A stretch of DNA of 64,000 nucleotides from Vibrio litoralis DSM 17657 (GCF_000426765.1 NZ_AUFZ01000017.1:248001-312000), one strand, 5' to 3'; positions 37,515 through 48,233 are shown, counted from the first letter of the stretch. Notes: generated from the sequence alone by a model not told the origin. Translations and numbers: made by a program.

Positions 37515-37834
37515 AAATATTCAGTGCGGGTAACCCTGTTGAAGCTCATATTGTTTGCGAGTTACTCAAGAGCCATCGAATAGAGGCCAAAGTGCATTCT
37601 GGTGAGATTTTCAGTTTAAAGGGAGAAGTTCCTTTAACCAATGATACTGATCCCTATGTGTGGTTACTTGACGAACGGGATGAAGAAAGAGCCAAGCAAT
37701 TAATAGCGGATTACGAAAAAGAAGAGTTGAGACCTAATTGGGATTGCCAGCAATGCGGAGAAAGTATTGAAGCTCAATTTGCAGTGTGTTGGAATTGTGG
37801 TCAAGCGAATCCATCACAAGATCAAACAGCATAA
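37511..37834 (+). CDS. DUF2007 protein with C-terminal zinc ribbon
   Basis: 107 residues. The N-terminal half (MKIFSAGNPVEAHIVCELLKSHRIEAKV) is a DUF2007 domain, called a putative signal-transducing domain with an ACT-like/ferredoxin-like fold; the C-terminal half has two CxxC pairs (WDCQQCGES and CWNCGQ), a zinc ribbon. It overlaps ynjF by four bases, so it belongs to the ynj operon. E. coli ynj operon lacks this gene; it has the rhodanese YnjE instead, absent here. Role unknown. Confidence 0.82.
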   Translation: MKIFSAGNPVEAHIVCELLKSHRIEAKVHSGEIFSLKGEVPLTNDTDPYVWLLDERDEERAKQLIADYEKEELRPNWDCQQCGESIEAQFAVCWNCGQANPSQDQTA

Positions 37835-37861
37835 CCACTGAAATTAGTTAAACTTGCCAGT

Positions 37862-38662
37862 TTAATATTGGCTGTTTTGCTGAATGAAAGCTAAAGAGTG
37901 TTGATTAAACTCTACCGGTTTTTCAACATTACAAACATGCCCACAACCTGGGATCTCAAGTAAACGGCTAAATTGATGCTGCTTAACCATCTCTTTCACT
38001 GGGCGGATAAACATGTAGTCCATCTCTCCCATTAGATACAGAGTTGGGATCGGTAGCTCACGGTCTCTGAAATAACGCATCATAGGATTAACATCAACCG
38101 ATAACTTAAACCAGCGTTTGAACTCTTTCTGACAAAGCTTTTTGGCTTCTCGGATAAATAGATGACGGGATTCTTTTTGTCCGCGCTGCGGCATAATAAT
38201 GTAAGCAAATAACTTATATAGCCACATATAAGGAATAATATTTTTGCTCCAATACCCCACCTTAACCAAAAGTTGTGAACGGACATCAAGTCGTGTAACC
38301 GCTCCACCAAGCACCATACTTTGGACTTTCTCTGGCGCCATTTCAGCTAGATTTCGCACTAAGATAGTCCCTAGAGACATTCCAATAAAATGCGCTTTTT
38401 CAATATTGAGGTGCTCTAACACATGAAGAATATCCGTTGTCACATCTTGGAATGAGTAGTGCTTTGAAATGATATTCTTGAGTAATTGATTTGAACGCCC
38501 ATGCCCTCTTAAATCAATCAAGAGTAAATTGTAATGCTGACGGTAGTCTTTAATTTGTTTGAACCATAGAGACGAGCTGCCGCCAGCACCATGAACGAAT
38601 ACAACCCATTCTTGGCTCGTTGGATGCAAATATGTTTTATGAAACAAAAGCTCTTTTGTCAT
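37862..38662 (-). CDS. Alpha/beta hydrolase
   Basis: 266 residues. Oxyanion HG at 24-25 (FVHGAGGSSSLW), nucleophile S96 in GMSLG, acid D215 in MGEMD and H242 in GCGHVCNVEKP form a complete catalytic triad, with LIDLRGHGRS typical of esterase/peroxidase-like folds. A helical cap (about 125-195) is basic and aromatic. Substrate unknown. No close operon partners; convergent with the ynj operon. Confidence 0.85.
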   Translation of the reverse strand: MTKELLFHKTYLHPTSQEWVVFVHGAGGSSSLWFKQIKDYRQHYNLLLIDLRGHGRSNQLLKNIISKHYSFQDVTTDILHVLEHLNIEKAHFIGMSLGTILVRNLAEMAPEKVQSMVLGGAVTRLDVRSQLLVKVGYWSKNIIPYMWLYKLFAYIIMPQRGQKESRHLFIREAKKLCQKEFKRWFKLSVDVNPMMRYFRDRELPIPTLYLMGEMDYMFIRPVKEMVKQHQFSRLLEIPGCGHVCNVEKPVEFNQHSLAFIQQNSQY

Positions 38663-38850
38663 AATAAAATACTACGTCTTATGGTTAAAATTTATTGGTT
38701 GATTATACCACATCAAAGCCTCTCTCTACGTTTTTTTACTAAAGTCTATTATGTGAATTTATATTACAAAAAGCACTTTACCTCATGTTAGCTTGAGGTT
38801 TTATCTTGGTCTTAAATTAATTCAGCAAGCCATCAATCAAAGGAATGTGT

Positions 38851-39267
38851 ATGTACTTAGAACATGTCAATTTAGTCGTTAGTGATGTTCCCGCCATGAT
38901 TCACTTTTATCAAACTGCGTTTCCTCATTGGACAATCCGTAGCGAAGGTGATGATGAATGGCATGGAAAGCCAAGACACTGGTTACATCTAGGCGATGAT
39001 TATCAATATCTCGCCATCAGTAATCATGGTGAAGGGCAAAACCGAGATCTCGATGGTTACCAGGTAGGATTAGCACACTTTGCTTATTCGGTAGATAACA
39101 TAGATAGCATAGTAGAAAGGTTAGTCAGTAACGGATACCAAATAGCGAAACCTGGAGCAGAGAATCCATTTAGGAAAAACGTCTACTTCGTCGACCCTGC
39201 AGGGTTTGAAGTTGAGTTTGTTGAATACCTAACCGATATTCCAAGTGAGCGAAATAACGATTTATAA
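38851..39267 (+). CDS. VOC family (glyoxalase/bleomycin-resistance fold) protein
   Basis: 138 residues from the ATG at 38851, six bases after AAAGGA; an ATG two codons earlier touches that site. The vicinal-oxygen-chelate fold appears as two beta-alpha-beta repeats: YLEHVNLVVSDVPAMIHFYQ, and LAHFAYSVDNIDSIVERL with VYFVDPAGFEVEFVEYL. H6 of the first repeat and H71 and E131 of the second are plausible metal ligands. Substrate unknown. Terminator follows at 39276. Confidence 0.82.
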   Translation: MYLEHVNLVVSDVPAMIHFYQTAFPHWTIRSEGDDEWHGKPRHWLHLGDDYQYLAISNHGEGQNRDLDGYQVGLAHFAYSVDNIDSIVERLVSNGYQIAKPGAENPFRKNVYFVDPAGFEVEFVEYLTDIPSERNNDL

Positions 39268-39275
39268 ACCAACAA

Positions 39276-39307
39276 AAAAGCCAGTGTCAAAATGAGCACT
39301 GGCTTTT
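39276..39307. terminator. Terminator of the VOC gene
   Basis: AAAAGCCAGTG pairs perfectly with CACTGGCTTTT around ten bases, followed by GTGTTTT. It lies between converging VOC and pyrF genes and could serve both. Confidence 0.85.
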
Positions 39308-39387
39308 GTGTTTTATACCCTAATCACTTAGGTATATACGAAACTGGGATATATACGAAAATGAGCTATTTGCGTGAATAAGTCCGT

Positions 39388-40086
39388 TTACGCGTTCAAA
39401 GAAGCGTTGATATCTATTAACACTTGGTTTGGCTCTTCTGCTTGAGTAATTGGACGGCCAATAACTAAGTAATCGGAACCTGCAGTCATTGCTTCAGCTG
39501 GCGTCATGATGCGGCGCTGATCGCCTGCAGCACTGCCTACTGGGCGGATGCCTGGTGTCACCAATTTAAACTCTTGACCTAGTTCAGCCTTTAACATCGA
39601 AGATTCATGAGCAGAGCATACAACGCCATCTAAACCACTTTGCTGAGTTAGCTTAGCAAGACGTTTCACTTGCTCTTGCGGAGCCACATCCAGCCCAATA
39701 CCAGCGAGATCCGATTGTTCCATACTGGTTAGTACTGTTACCCCAATCAATAACGGGCGATCTTTACCATAAGGTTCAAGGATTTCGCGTGATGCCGACA
39801 TCATACGCTCACCACCACTGGCGTGAACATTGACCATCCAAATGCCCATTTCTGCCGCTGCTTTAACCGCTTTCGAACAAGTATTCGGAATATCATGAAA
39901 TTTAAGGTCTAGAAAAACCGAGAAGCCACGTTTGTGTAATTCACGAACAAAGTCAGGGCCAAATAGAGTAAACATTTCTTTACCGACTTTTAAGCGGCAT
40001 TGGGTAGGATCAATATTATCCACGAAAGCTAATGCATCATTTTGATTTTCATAATCTAAGGCAACAATCACTTTTGGATCTAACAT
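39388..40086 (-). CDS. pyrF: Orotidine 5'-phosphate decarboxylase
   Basis: 232 residues. The catalytic array [11 protein letters not shown] gives D60, K62 and D65; VNVHASGG and [18 protein letters not shown] bind the phosphate. It decarboxylates OMP to UMP, the last step of de novo pyrimidine synthesis. GAGGAAG precedes the ATG. It lies downstream of lapB on the same strand, as in E. coli. Confidence 0.96.
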   Translation of the reverse strand: MLDPKVIVALDYENQNDALAFVDNIDPTQCRLKVGKEMFTLFGPDFVRELHKRGFSVFLDLKFHDIPNTCSKAVKAAAEMGIWMVNVHASGGERMMSASREILEPYGKDRPLLIGVTVLTSMEQSDLAGIGLDVAPQEQVKRLAKLTQQSGLDGVVCSAHESSMLKAELGQEFKLVTPGIRPVGSAAGDQRRIMTPAEAMTAGSDYLVIGRPITQAEEPNQVLIDINASLNA

Positions 40087-40159
40087 TGGTCTTCCTCTAT
40101 AAATAAAATATTAGTGGCTCGTGGGAAAATCATGAATGAAAATGTCTAGATTTCCATCA

Positions 40160-41329
40160 TTATTCACCATCTAAACCGCGGATTGGTTTAATGGTTCCCC
40201 ACCCTTTACAGGATGGGCAATGCCAATAGATAGAATGCGTAGAAAAGCCACACTGGCGACATTTATAATGAGGCTTAGCTTTCATTTGCACCCCTACCAT
40301 CTCTTGTAAAGTCGTCAAGCTGTCCTTGCCGCGGCCCTCTTCAGCTTCGGCAATGTGGTAATCAATCAGTCGATAGAACCCTTTCATCGTTGGGTTCTTT
40401 ATCAATTGCTGGGTTAACAAGGTTTGAGCAGCGGCAATACCCTCATGCTGAGCGACCATTTGAGCAAGCATTAACTCGGCAGATACCCCAGCTTTCTTAG
40501 CGATGCACTTTTTCAAGAACTCTAACATTCCTGACTCTTGACCGATTTGGTAATAACAATCCGCCAAGGTTGGGAGAATTTCAGAGATGTAATCAATGTC
40601 TTGCTCAATAACTTGCTCTAGGCATTGAATCGTTTGCTTATAGTTATCCGACTCAAGATAAATATTCCCTAAAGCGATATTGGCGCGAACACATTTAGGA
40701 TCTTCAGTTAGTGCACGCTTAAAGTAGAGAATCGCTTTTGATGTATTGGTTAAACTCAATTCATGCATCGCGATTTCACACCAATAATGAGCAATGTCAC
40801 GACGCATTTTCTTACGCCCCATTGAAACTAAATCATCGCCATATTTAATCGCTTTATTCCATTCACGAGTTTGCTGGTAGATCGTGACAAGTTGCTGAAG
40901 GGCTTGTTCTCTATGTTCAGGCTCTTCAATCAATTGCTCAAAGATTTTCTCTGCACGGTCAAAAAAGCCCGACACCATGTAATCTTTCGCTAGCTGCTGC
41001 AGAGCAAGATTTTTTTGGTCAACCGTAAGACCTTCACGAGAAATTAAATTTTGGTGTATACGAATTGCCCTATCCACTTCACCACGAGAGCGAAACAGAT
41101 TACCCAAGGCTAAGTGAGTATCAATCGTTTCATCATCTACTTGCAGTAATTCGATAAAGTGATCAACGGCTTTATCTGATTGTTCAGACAATAGGAGGTT
41201 TAGACCTCTGACATACTGCCGAGAGATCTGATGTGATTGTTCTTGCTTATCATGTCGAGCACTACGATTACCCATATACCAGCCATAAGCAGCGGCGATG
41301 GGTAATAGCAGAAAGAGTAGCTCTAGCAT
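40160..41329 (-). CDS. lapB: LapB (YciM), LPS assembly regulator
   Basis: 389 residues. A short N-terminal membrane anchor (LELLFLLLPIAAAYGWYMG) is followed by a series of TPR repeats (about 35-330) and a C-terminal rubredoxin-like metal domain CRQCGFSTHSIYWHCPSCKGWG. LapB is the adaptor that presents LpxC to FtsH and so limits LPS synthesis, and is countered by YejM/PbgA. Partner of LapA, 12 bp upstream. Confidence 0.95.
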   Translation of the reverse strand: MLELLFLLLPIAAAYGWYMGNRSARHDKQEQSHQISRQYVRGLNLLLSEQSDKAVDHFIELLQVDDETIDTHLALGNLFRSRGEVDRAIRIHQNLISREGLTVDQKNLALQQLAKDYMVSGFFDRAEKIFEQLIEEPEHREQALQQLVTIYQQTREWNKAIKYGDDLVSMGRKKMRRDIAHYWCEIAMHELSLTNTSKAILYFKRALTEDPKCVRANIALGNIYLESDNYKQTIQCLEQVIEQDIDYISEILPTLADCYYQIGQESGMLEFLKKCIAKKAGVSAELMLAQMVAQHEGIAAAQTLLTQQLIKNPTMKGFYRLIDYHIAEAEEGRGKDSLTTLQEMVGVQMKAKPHYKCRQCGFSTHSIYWHCPSCKGWGTIKPIRGLDGE

Positions 41330-41341
41330 TAACGAATAAAC

Positions 41342-41632
41342 CTAGCCTTTAATTTCAGGAAGTTGCTCTGATGGCTTTGCAGAAGATGCCTGTGCTTTAT
41401 TCAGTTGTTTGCGTAAACGAAGCACAGTGAGTTTTGATTTCAAGTATAAGCTACCAAAAATCAACCAAGCAATGGCAAAAGCAACCACAAAAACAATGCC
41501 GAGTAACAAAGAGAGCGGCAGTTCGTTTTGAGCAATGAGATAATTAAATGTCACTGTTTCTTGATTCTGTGCGCCTAACGCTAAAGCAATCAGAAAAAGT
41601 GCGATAACCAGTATGATTTTTATAATTTTCAT
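41342..41632 (-). CDS. lapA: LapA (YciS), LPS assembly protein
   Basis: 96 residues from the ATG at 41632, after AAGGTGGTAATT; longer frames extend upstream without support. Two membrane helices (IILVIALFLIALALGAQ and LLLGIVFVVAFAIAWLIFG) and GAQNQETVTFNYLIAQNELP match the E. coli LapA (102) domain, followed by a basic coiled-coil tail. It acts with LapB at the inner membrane. Confidence 0.92.
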   Translation of the reverse strand: MKIIKIILVIALFLIALALGAQNQETVTFNYLIAQNELPLSLLLGIVFVVAFAIAWLIFGSLYLKSKLTVLRLRKQLNKAQASSAKPSEQLPEIKG

Positions 41633-41761
41633 AATTACCACCTTTCCATACAGCGAAACGATTCTTTGATTATGCAGTAAATTTGCCTGACACTCCATGC
41701 CAATTAATTGAAAGATGGAAATATTCTTAATTAAATAGCCAGTCGTTTGAATTTTACCCAT

Positions 41762-41797
41762 AAAAAAAGCGGCAATCTAACGAATGCCGCTTTTTTT
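41762..41797. terminator. Bidirectional-looking terminator of ihfB
   Basis: AAAAAAAGCGGCA pairs with TGCCGCTTTTTTT, with a ten-base loop. For minus-strand transcription from ihfB it gives a stem and seven-base U-run 34 bp after the stop. Confidence 0.9.
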
Positions 41798-41830
41798 GAA
41801 TTCTAATCATGTAACTTCATGACATCACAC

Positions 41831-42118
41831 TTACGCGATGCTGCTATTTACACGCTCACGTAGCTCTTTTCCTGGTTTAAAGTGAGGAACGTATTTACCT
41901 TCCAATTCCACTTTTTCACCTGATTTAGGATTACGACCAATACGCGGTTCACGATAATGTAGAGAAAAACTGCCGAAACCACGAATTTCAATACGATCGC
42001 CGTCTTCCAATTTAGAAGCCATATGTTCAAGGATATCTTTTACCGCATCCTCTACTTCTTTTGCTGATAAATGGGTTTGCTGAGCACAAAGTCTTTCAAT
42101 TAATTCTGACTTAGTCAT
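41831..42118 (-). CDS. ihfB: Integration host factor beta subunit
   Basis: 95 residues from the ATG at 42118 (GAGGGA upstream; a GTG at 42133 is in frame). [36 protein letters not shown] and the intercalating-proline arm are IHF/HU hallmarks; the RNP at the arm tip is present. With IhfA it bends DNA at specific sites; psp sigma-54 promoters in other species use it. It follows rpsA as in E. coli. Confidence 0.95.
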   Translation of the reverse strand: MTKSELIERLCAQQTHLSAKEVEDAVKDILEHMASKLEDGDRIEIRGFGSFSLHYREPRIGRNPKSGEKVELEGKYVPHFKPGKELRERVNSSIA

Positions 42119-42149
42119 AGGTGATTCCCTCACTTTTCTCTTTCTTATC

Positions 42150-42178
42150 GAAAAAAGGGAGCCCTTTCAGGCCCCCTT
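42150..42178 (-). terminator. Terminator or attenuator between rpsA and ihfB
   Basis: On the minus strand AAGGGGGCC pairs with GGGCTCCCTT around TGAAA, with one bulge, and is followed by T4-6. It follows the rpsA stop by 13 bp and precedes the ihfB ribosome site. Confidence 0.75.
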
Positions 42179-42191
42179 CTATAGGCAAAAA

Positions 42192-43862
42192 TTATTCGCC
42201 TTTAGCAGCCTTGAATGCGTCAGCCATAGCATTACCAAACGCAGCTTCATCAGCTTTGTTTAGAGTAGCCATTGCTTCTTGCTCTTCAGCTTCATCTTTA
42301 GCTTTGATAGATAGGTTGATTACGCGATTCTTACGGTCTACACCAGTAAATTTCGCTTCAACGCTGTCACCAACACTGAATACTAGAGATGCGTCTTCGA
42401 TACGGTCACGTGCTGCTTCAGAAGCACGGATGTAACCTTCAACACCTTCTTGTAATTCAATTGTAGCACCTTTCGCGTCAACTGCAGTTACAGTACCGTT
42501 TACAAGAGTACCTTTCTTGTTGTCAGCAACGTAGCTGTTGAACGGGTCGTTTTCCATTTGCTTAACGCCAAGAGAAATACGCTCACGATCAGCGTCTACT
42601 GCTAGAACAACTGCAGAGATTTCGTCGCCTTTCTTGTAGTCACGAACCGCTTCTTCACCTTGAGCATTCCAAGAAATGTCAGATAGGTGAACTAGACCGT
42701 CGATACCACCGTCAAGACCGATGAAGATACCAAAGTCAGTGATAGACTTGATCTTACCAGTAACTTTGTCGCCTTTAGCTTGCGCTTCAGCGAAAGTCTG
42801 CCAAGGGTTAGCTTTACATTGTTTTAGGCCTAGAGAGATACGACGACGTTCTTCGTCGATATCAAGAACCATAACTTCAACTTCATCACCAACGTTAACA
42901 ACTTTAGATGGGTGGATGTTTTTGTTAGTCCAATCCATTTCTGAAACGTGTACTAGACCTTCAACGCCTTCTTCGATTTCTACGAAGCAGCCGTAATCAG
43001 TTAGGTTAGTTACACGACCAGTTAGTTTGTGACCTTCTGGGTAACGCTTAGCGATTGCTACCCATGGATCTTCGCCAAGTTGCTTAAGACCTAGAGAAAC
43101 ACGAGTGCGCTCACGGTCAAACTTAAGAACTTTAACTAGGATTTCGTCACCAACGTTTACGATTTCAGATGGGTGCTTAACACGCTTCCAAGCCATATCT
43201 GTGATGTGAAGTAGGCCGTCTACACCGCCAAGGTCAACGAATGCACCGTAGTCAGTAAGGTTCTTAACGATACCTTTAACTTCAGTACCTTCTTGTAGAG
43301 TTTCAAGAAGTTCGTCACGCTCAACACTGTTTTCTGATTCGATAACAGCACGACGAGAAACAACAACGTTGTTACGTTTCTGATCAAGCTTGATTACTTT
43401 GAACTCTAGCTCTTTGTTTTCTAGGTGAGCAGTGTCACGAATTGGACGTACGTCTACTAGAGAACCAGGTAAGAATGCACGGATACCGTTTAGTTCAACA
43501 GTGAAACCGCCTTTAACTTTACCGTTGATGATACCAACAACAGTTTCAGCTTCTTCACATGCTTTCTCAAGTACGATCCAAGCTTCGTGGCGCTTAGCTT
43601 TCTCACGAGAAAGTTGAGTTTCACCGAAGCCATCTTCTACCGCGTCAAGTGCTACATCTACTTCAGCACCAACTTCAACTTCAAGTTCGCCAGCAGCGTT
43701 CTTGAATTGTTCAGCTGGAATAGCAGATTCAGATTTTAGGCCTGCGTCAACAAGAACGAAACCGTTCTCGATAGCAACAACAGTACCTTTAACAATAGTA
43801 CCTGGGCGGAATTCTAGTTCGTTTAGCGACTCTTCAAAGAGTTGAGCAAAAGATTCAGTCAT
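42192..43862 (-). CDS. rpsA: 30S ribosomal protein S1
   Basis: 556 residues with six S1 domains (boundaries near 20, 105, 190, 277, 364 and 451), e.g. [22 protein letters not shown]. It recruits mRNA to the 30S subunit. Codon use is strongly biased to highly expressed codons. The ATG is preceded by only GAAGAT, in keeping with a leader that does not rely on a strong Shine-Dalgarno site. The ~146-bp upstream leader to cmk probably carries the autoregulated structure known for rpsA, e.g. a stem at 43965-43985. Confidence 0.97.
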   Translation of the reverse strand: MTESFAQLFEESLNELEFRPGTIVKGTVVAIENGFVLVDAGLKSESAIPAEQFKNAAGELEVEVGAEVDVALDAVEDGFGETQLSREKAKRHEAWIVLEKACEEAETVVGIINGKVKGGFTVELNGIRAFLPGSLVDVRPIRDTAHLENKELEFKVIKLDQKRNNVVVSRRAVIESENSVERDELLETLQEGTEVKGIVKNLTDYGAFVDLGGVDGLLHITDMAWKRVKHPSEIVNVGDEILVKVLKFDRERTRVSLGLKQLGEDPWVAIAKRYPEGHKLTGRVTNLTDYGCFVEIEEGVEGLVHVSEMDWTNKNIHPSKVVNVGDEVEVMVLDIDEERRRISLGLKQCKANPWQTFAEAQAKGDKVTGKIKSITDFGIFIGLDGGIDGLVHLSDISWNAQGEEAVRDYKKGDEISAVVLAVDADRERISLGVKQMENDPFNSYVADNKKGTLVNGTVTAVDAKGATIELQEGVEGYIRASEAARDRIEDASLVFSVGDSVEAKFTGVDRKNRVINLSIKAKDEAEEQEAMATLNKADEAAFGNAMADAFKAAKGE

Positions 43863-44008
43863 TATAATATGATCTTCATTTAATTAAACGTCCATGGGTA
43901 TCCTACCGCATGGGGTTGATAAATTAGCCAGTCATCATCCTTGCGACCGACAGTCCTTATCACTAAATAGCGATGTTTTTAAAAACCAGAAGCCCTAAAA
44001 ACAAACAC

Positions 44009-44689
44009 TTACTTAGTGAGTTTAGATTCTATAAATTTTAGCGCGACATCTACCACTTCTTCAATAGAAAGTAATGTAGAATCAATCACTAATGCGTCAT
44101 CAGCTGGACGTAAAGGAGCAACAGCACGGTTGCGGTCACGATCGTCACGTTCCTGAATATCGCATAAAAGTTGGTCGAATTTACCACTTAAGCCCTTTAG
44201 TTGCAACTGGTTCAAACGGCGTTGTGTTCTTTCTTCGGCACTTGCATCTAAGAAAATTTTCGCTTCTGCATTCGGGAAAACAACTGTTCCCATATCTCGA
44301 CCATCCGCAACTAAGCCAGGTTCCGCACTAAATGCGCGTTGGCGGCGTAGTAATGCTTCACGTACTCTAGGTAAAGAAGCGACTTTTGAGGCAGCAGTGC
44401 CCGCTTCTTCTTTACGTAATTCTTTCGATACGTCTTCGCCCTCTAAAATGACTCTCACCAAGTCACCTTCCGCAATAAATTGCACATCAAGGTGATTAGC
44501 TAATGGTACTAGTGCATCTTCTGATTCTGTATCCACACCATGATGAAGAGCGGCTAAAGCCAATACACGATAGATTGCGCCTGAATCAAGTAGATGATAA
44601 TTCAACTTATCCGCAAGCATCATACACAAGGTACCTTTACCTGCGCCGCTTGGTCCATCTACGGTGATAACCGGGCTTTGAGATGACAT
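44009..44689 (-). CDS. cmk: Cytidylate kinase
   Basis: 226 residues from the ATG at 44689 with GGAGAAA upstream; the extra N-terminal residues of the longer frame are not conserved. P-loop GPSGAGKG at 12-19, [13 protein letters not shown] and the CMP-specific insert match E. coli Cmk (227). It phosphorylates CMP and dCMP. Upstream of rpsA as in enterics. Confidence 0.95.
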   Translation of the reverse strand: MSSQSPVITVDGPSGAGKGTLCMMLADKLNYHLLDSGAIYRVLALAALHHGVDTESEDALVPLANHLDVQFIAEGDLVRVILEGEDVSKELRKEEAGTAASKVASLPRVREALLRRQRAFSAEPGLVADGRDMGTVVFPNAEAKIFLDASAEERTQRRLNQLQLKGLSGKFDQLLCDIQERDDRDRNRAVAPLRPADDALVIDSTLLSIEEVVDVALKFIESKLTK

Positions 44690-44841
44690 ACATTTTCTCC
44701 GGGATCTATGTGAGCAAGCACTGCTCAAGAAACATGACGTATTTTAAGCGCAAAATTATAGCGAAAATAGGCCGTCTATGCATGGATTATTAGTCAATAT
44801 ATCCAATAATAGTGAAAGGAGCTGATATTTTATCCCAACAC

Positions 44842-44867
44842 AAAAAAGCCCCACGCTAAGTGAGGCT
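44842..44867 (-). terminator. Terminator of aroA
   Basis: On the minus strand AGCCTCAC pairs with GTGGGGCT (one mismatch) around TTAGC, followed by six T, 15 bp after the stop. Confidence 0.8.
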
Positions 44868-44882
44868 GAATTATGTTTAATT

Positions 44883-46184
44883 TTAGACCAACTGACTTAA
44901 TTCGCTAAACTTTGTAAAGTAATCAGGGAAAGTCTTTGAGGTACAGTTTGGATCGTTAATCGTCACTGCAGTATCACTTAGTGCCACCAGTGAAAAGCAC
45001 ATTGCCATGCGATGATCATCATAAGTATCTATAGCAGCATGCTTTAGCTGTGTCGGAGGTGTGATGGTAATATAGTCATGACCTTCCTCTACTTCTGCGC
45101 CAACTTTTCTTAATTCCGTTGCCATCGCAGATAAACGGTCAGTTTCTTTTACTCGCCAATTATATACGTTACGAATCGAGGTAGTGCCTTTGGCGAATAG
45201 CGCCGCCGTTGCAATAGTCATCGCCGCATCTGGAATATGGTTAAAATCCATATCGATCGCATTCAATTGCCCTTTTCGGCAAAGAACATAATCCTCGCCC
45301 CATTCAATTTCTGCGCCCATTTTTTCCAGTGCGTCTGCAAATTGGATATCACCTTGAATACTGTTTTTACCAATACCGGTTACTTTCATTTCTCCACCTT
45401 TAATTGCAGCTGCAGCGAGAAAGTAAGAAGCTGAAGACGCATCACCTTCAACCAAGAATTGACCTGGGCTTTGATAAGTTTGGCCGGCAAGAATGGTAAA
45501 TGTTTGGTAATTATCATTGATAACATTAACGCCAAACTTAGCCATGATGTCTAAGGTAATATCAATATATGGCTTAGAAACCAATTCGCCTTCAATGTGA
45601 ATGGTAATATCACCCTCAGCAAGCGGCGCAGACATGAGGAAAGCGGTTAGAAATTGGCTTGAGATAGAACCATCAATTGTCACTGAACCAGACTTCAATC
45701 CTGTACCGGTTATTTTGATTGGTGGATAATTTTCATTTTCTAAATACTCAATCGACGCTCCAGCTTGCTGCAGGGCATCAACTAAATGACCAATTGGGCG
45801 CTCTTTCATCCGTGGTTCACCGGTTAATACAAACTCCCCTTTTCCAAGGCACAATGCTGCTGCGAGAGGTCGCATTGCTGTACCTGCATTACCGAGAAAT
45901 AATTCAAGTGACGTATCTATGCCCAAAGCGTCTATATCAAAAGCGCCACCGATACCTTGCACTTCACATACAGTTTTATCTTCAGATAATTGGAATGCTA
46001 CGCCTAGCTTGGTCAGAGCGTTCAACATGTGTCGAATATCATCACTATCTAAAAGATTGGTTAAGCGCGTCGTGCCAGTCGCCAAAGCGGCCAATAATAA
46101 AGCCCGGTTTGAAACACTTTTTGACCCCGGAAGGTTAATTTCGCCGGAGATTTTCGAGATAGGTTGAAGAGTAAGGCTTTCCAT
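44883..46184 (-). CDS. aroA: 3-phosphoshikimate 1-carboxyvinyltransferase (EPSP synthase)
   Basis: 433 residues (E. coli 427). Substrate loops [48 protein letters not shown] and the C-terminal [14 protein letters not shown] are all present. The Gly-Thr-Ala-Met loop is the class I, glyphosate-sensitive type. It joins PEP to shikimate-3-phosphate in aromatic amino acid synthesis. Start MESLTLQPI as in enterobacteria. Confidence 0.96.
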   Translation of the reverse strand: MESLTLQPISKISGEINLPGSKSVSNRALLLAALATGTTRLTNLLDSDDIRHMLNALTKLGVAFQLSEDKTVCEVQGIGGAFDIDALGIDTSLELFLGNAGTAMRPLAAALCLGKGEFVLTGEPRMKERPIGHLVDALQQAGASIEYLENENYPPIKITGTGLKSGSVTIDGSISSQFLTAFLMSAPLAEGDITIHIEGELVSKPYIDITLDIMAKFGVNVINDNYQTFTILAGQTYQSPGQFLVEGDASSASYFLAAAAIKGGEMKVTGIGKNSIQGDIQFADALEKMGAEIEWGEDYVLCRKGQLNAIDMDFNHIPDAAMTIATAALFAKGTTSIRNVYNWRVKETDRLSAMATELRKVGAEVEEGHDYITITPPTQLKHAAIDTYDDHRMAMCFSLVALSDTAVTINDPNCTSKTFPDYFTKFSELSQLV

Positions 46185-46305
46185 TGGTTTTCATATTCCT
46201 TGCTATAAGCTATTAATGCATTTGAGATTAACGAAAAACAAGATTTAGTGCTAGTGTAAATCTTGCTATCATCTCAAGAGTTGATTAATAAACAGAATAC
46301 TTGCC

Positions 46306-47016
46306 GTGACTATCTACTTACCTTGCTTAGATGACTATAAAGAAACATTTCCTGATGTAGAATCTGCACTCACGGAGCCAGATGGATTGTTAGCTTTCGG
46401 CGGCGATCTCAGTCCAGAGAGAATTATCAACGCATACAAACATGGCATATTTCCTTGGTTTTCAGATCAAGACCCCATTCTGTGGTGGAGCCCTGCTACT
46501 AGAGCAGTGATCAAGCCTGACCAATTTTCTCCATCTAAAAGCCTAAGAAAGCATCTTCGTCGTAATCATTTAACCGTCACTTTAAACCAAGCAACCGAAC
46601 AAGTAATTACACTGTGTGCCAGCACTCGCCCTATCGAAGAAACCTGGATCACTCAAGAGATGATTAATGCTTATATTGCATTAGCCAAACTAGGTCATTG
46701 TCATTCTGTTGAGGTTTGGCGTGATGGCTCTCTGATTGGCGGCTTATATGGCATTAAATTAGGCCAACTATTTTGTGGTGAATCGATGTTTTCACTTGAA
46801 AGCAATGCATCTAAAGTTGCCTTCTGGTATCTATGTAATCACTTTGCTCATGTTGGAGGTCAACTGATCGACTGTCAGATCATGAATCCTCACTTAGAAA
46901 AACTGGGCGTCAACGAAGTCCCACGCTCTGACTTCATATCGCTAATGAAGCAATTACAAAGTAAGCCAATCAATAGCGACTTTACGCCATGTACACTTAA
47001 GCACACCGAAGGATAA
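46306..47016 (+). CDS. aat: Leucyl/phenylalanyl-tRNA-protein transferase
   Basis: 236 residues from a GTG start; a clear Shine-Dalgarno site is lacking. FGGDLSPERIINAYKHGIFPWFSDQDPILWWSP and GLYGIKLGQLFCGESMFS define the family, and the length matches E. coli (234). It adds Leu or Phe to proteins beginning with Arg or Lys, marking them for ClpAPS. Followed immediately by bpt. Confidence 0.95.
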   Translation: MTIYLPCLDDYKETFPDVESALTEPDGLLAFGGDLSPERIINAYKHGIFPWFSDQDPILWWSPATRAVIKPDQFSPSKSLRKHLRRNHLTVTLNQATEQVITLCASTRPIEETWITQEMINAYIALAKLGHCHSVEVWRDGSLIGGLYGIKLGQLFCGESMFSLESNASKVAFWYLCNHFAHVGGQLIDCQIMNPHLEKLGVNEVPRSDFISLMKQLQSKPINSDFTPCTLKHTEG

Positions 47017-47020
47017 ACGG

Positions 47021-47713
47021 ATGGAATCAAACCAAATCAAAATCGGCCTAACTCCTTCTAGCCAATGTAGCTATTTAGAAAATCAGCAAGAGCGTGTCGC
47101 AATTATTTTAGATGAAGAGTTACATACACCTAGTCAATATGAAGTCTTTCTTGCTAATGGCTTTCGTCGCAGTGGTAATATGATCTATCGACCTCATTGC
47201 GATGCTTGTCAGGCTTGCCAGCCTATTCGAGTCTCAATCCCTGATATTAAATATTCAAAGAGCCAGCGACGATTACTGAATAAAGCTGATCAACTTTCAT
47301 GGCAATTAAAGCCACAACTAGATGATAATTGGTTTGATTTATATGAGCGGTATATTGAAGCGAGACACCAAAATGGCAGCATGTACCCTGCCAATAAAGA
47401 CGTTTTTGAAAGCTTTATTCTCGCAGATTGGATGCAGCCTCAATTCTTACATGTTTATGAGAACGATAAGCTCATCGCAGTAGCGGTGACAGATTGCCTA
47501 CCTAGTTCCCTAAGTGCATTTTATACCTTTTATGAACCTGAACACCCATTATCGCTAGGCACTCTTTGTGTGCTATTGCAGTTGAAGCAATGTGAAAAAA
47601 TGCATAAACAATGGCTTTATTTGGGTTATCAAATTGATGATTGCCCGGCGATGAATTACAAAGTTCGCTTTCAACGTCATCAAAAGCTAGTAAATCAGCG
47701 TTGGCAAGGGTAG
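47021..47713 (+). CDS. bpt: Aspartate/glutamate leucyltransferase
   Basis: 230 residues. The N-terminal cysteine motif CSYLENQQERV and HCDACQACQPIRV is the catalytic/metal site of the ATE1-like Bpt family, and the GNAT-like C-terminal half ends with YLGYQIDDCPAMNYKVRF. It transfers Leu to N-terminal Asp or Glu, feeding the same ClpS pathway as Aat, four bases upstream. E. coli lacks this enzyme. Confidence 0.95.
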   Translation: MESNQIKIGLTPSSQCSYLENQQERVAIILDEELHTPSQYEVFLANGFRRSGNMIYRPHCDACQACQPIRVSIPDIKYSKSQRRLLNKADQLSWQLKPQLDDNWFDLYERYIEARHQNGSMYPANKDVFESFILADWMQPQFLHVYENDKLIAVAVTDCLPSSLSAFYTFYEPEHPLSLGTLCVLLQLKQCEKMHKQWLYLGYQIDDCPAMNYKVRFQRHQKLVNQRWQG

Positions 47714-47831
47714 AATACGCAACAACTTTAAACTCCTGCATATATTTATTCATTGTTGGAGCATTATTACCCCTAAATTGACTGCTCAATCTAGCGGTTA
47801 AGAATAAGCCAAATTTCGGTAAGAGGATTAA

Positions 47832-48050
<219 letters not shown>

Positions 48051-48097
48051 TCAATTAAATATTTAAATGGCTGCAACGTCCATTTGAATCTAATTTC

Positions 48098-48126
48098 AAA
48101 ACCGAGGCTTAGGCTTCGGTTTTTTT
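48098..48126 (+). terminator. Rho-independent terminator of infA
   Basis: AAACCGAGGC pairs with GCTTCGGTTT (one wobble pair) around a TTAG-type loop, followed by seven T. Confidence 0.88.
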
Positions 48127-48160
48127 ATACCTTCAGTTTCCCTTTCAGAACAGGAGCCAC

Positions 48161-48191
48161 AAAAAAGCCCCTACCTTTTCAGGTAAGAGCT
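48161..48191 (-). terminator. Rho-independent terminator of clpA
   Basis: On the minus strand AGCTCTTACCT pairs with AGGTAGGGGCT around GAAA, followed by six T. Confidence 0.85.
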
Positions 48192-48233
48192 TTCAACGTC
48201 ACTCATATGTTCAAGCAGTCATCTCATACGAGA

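Noticed and set aside
42121..43617. Several frames opposite rpsA
   Set aside because: rpsA is certain and its codon bias creates long antisense frames with Ser/Thr/Leu-rich translations.
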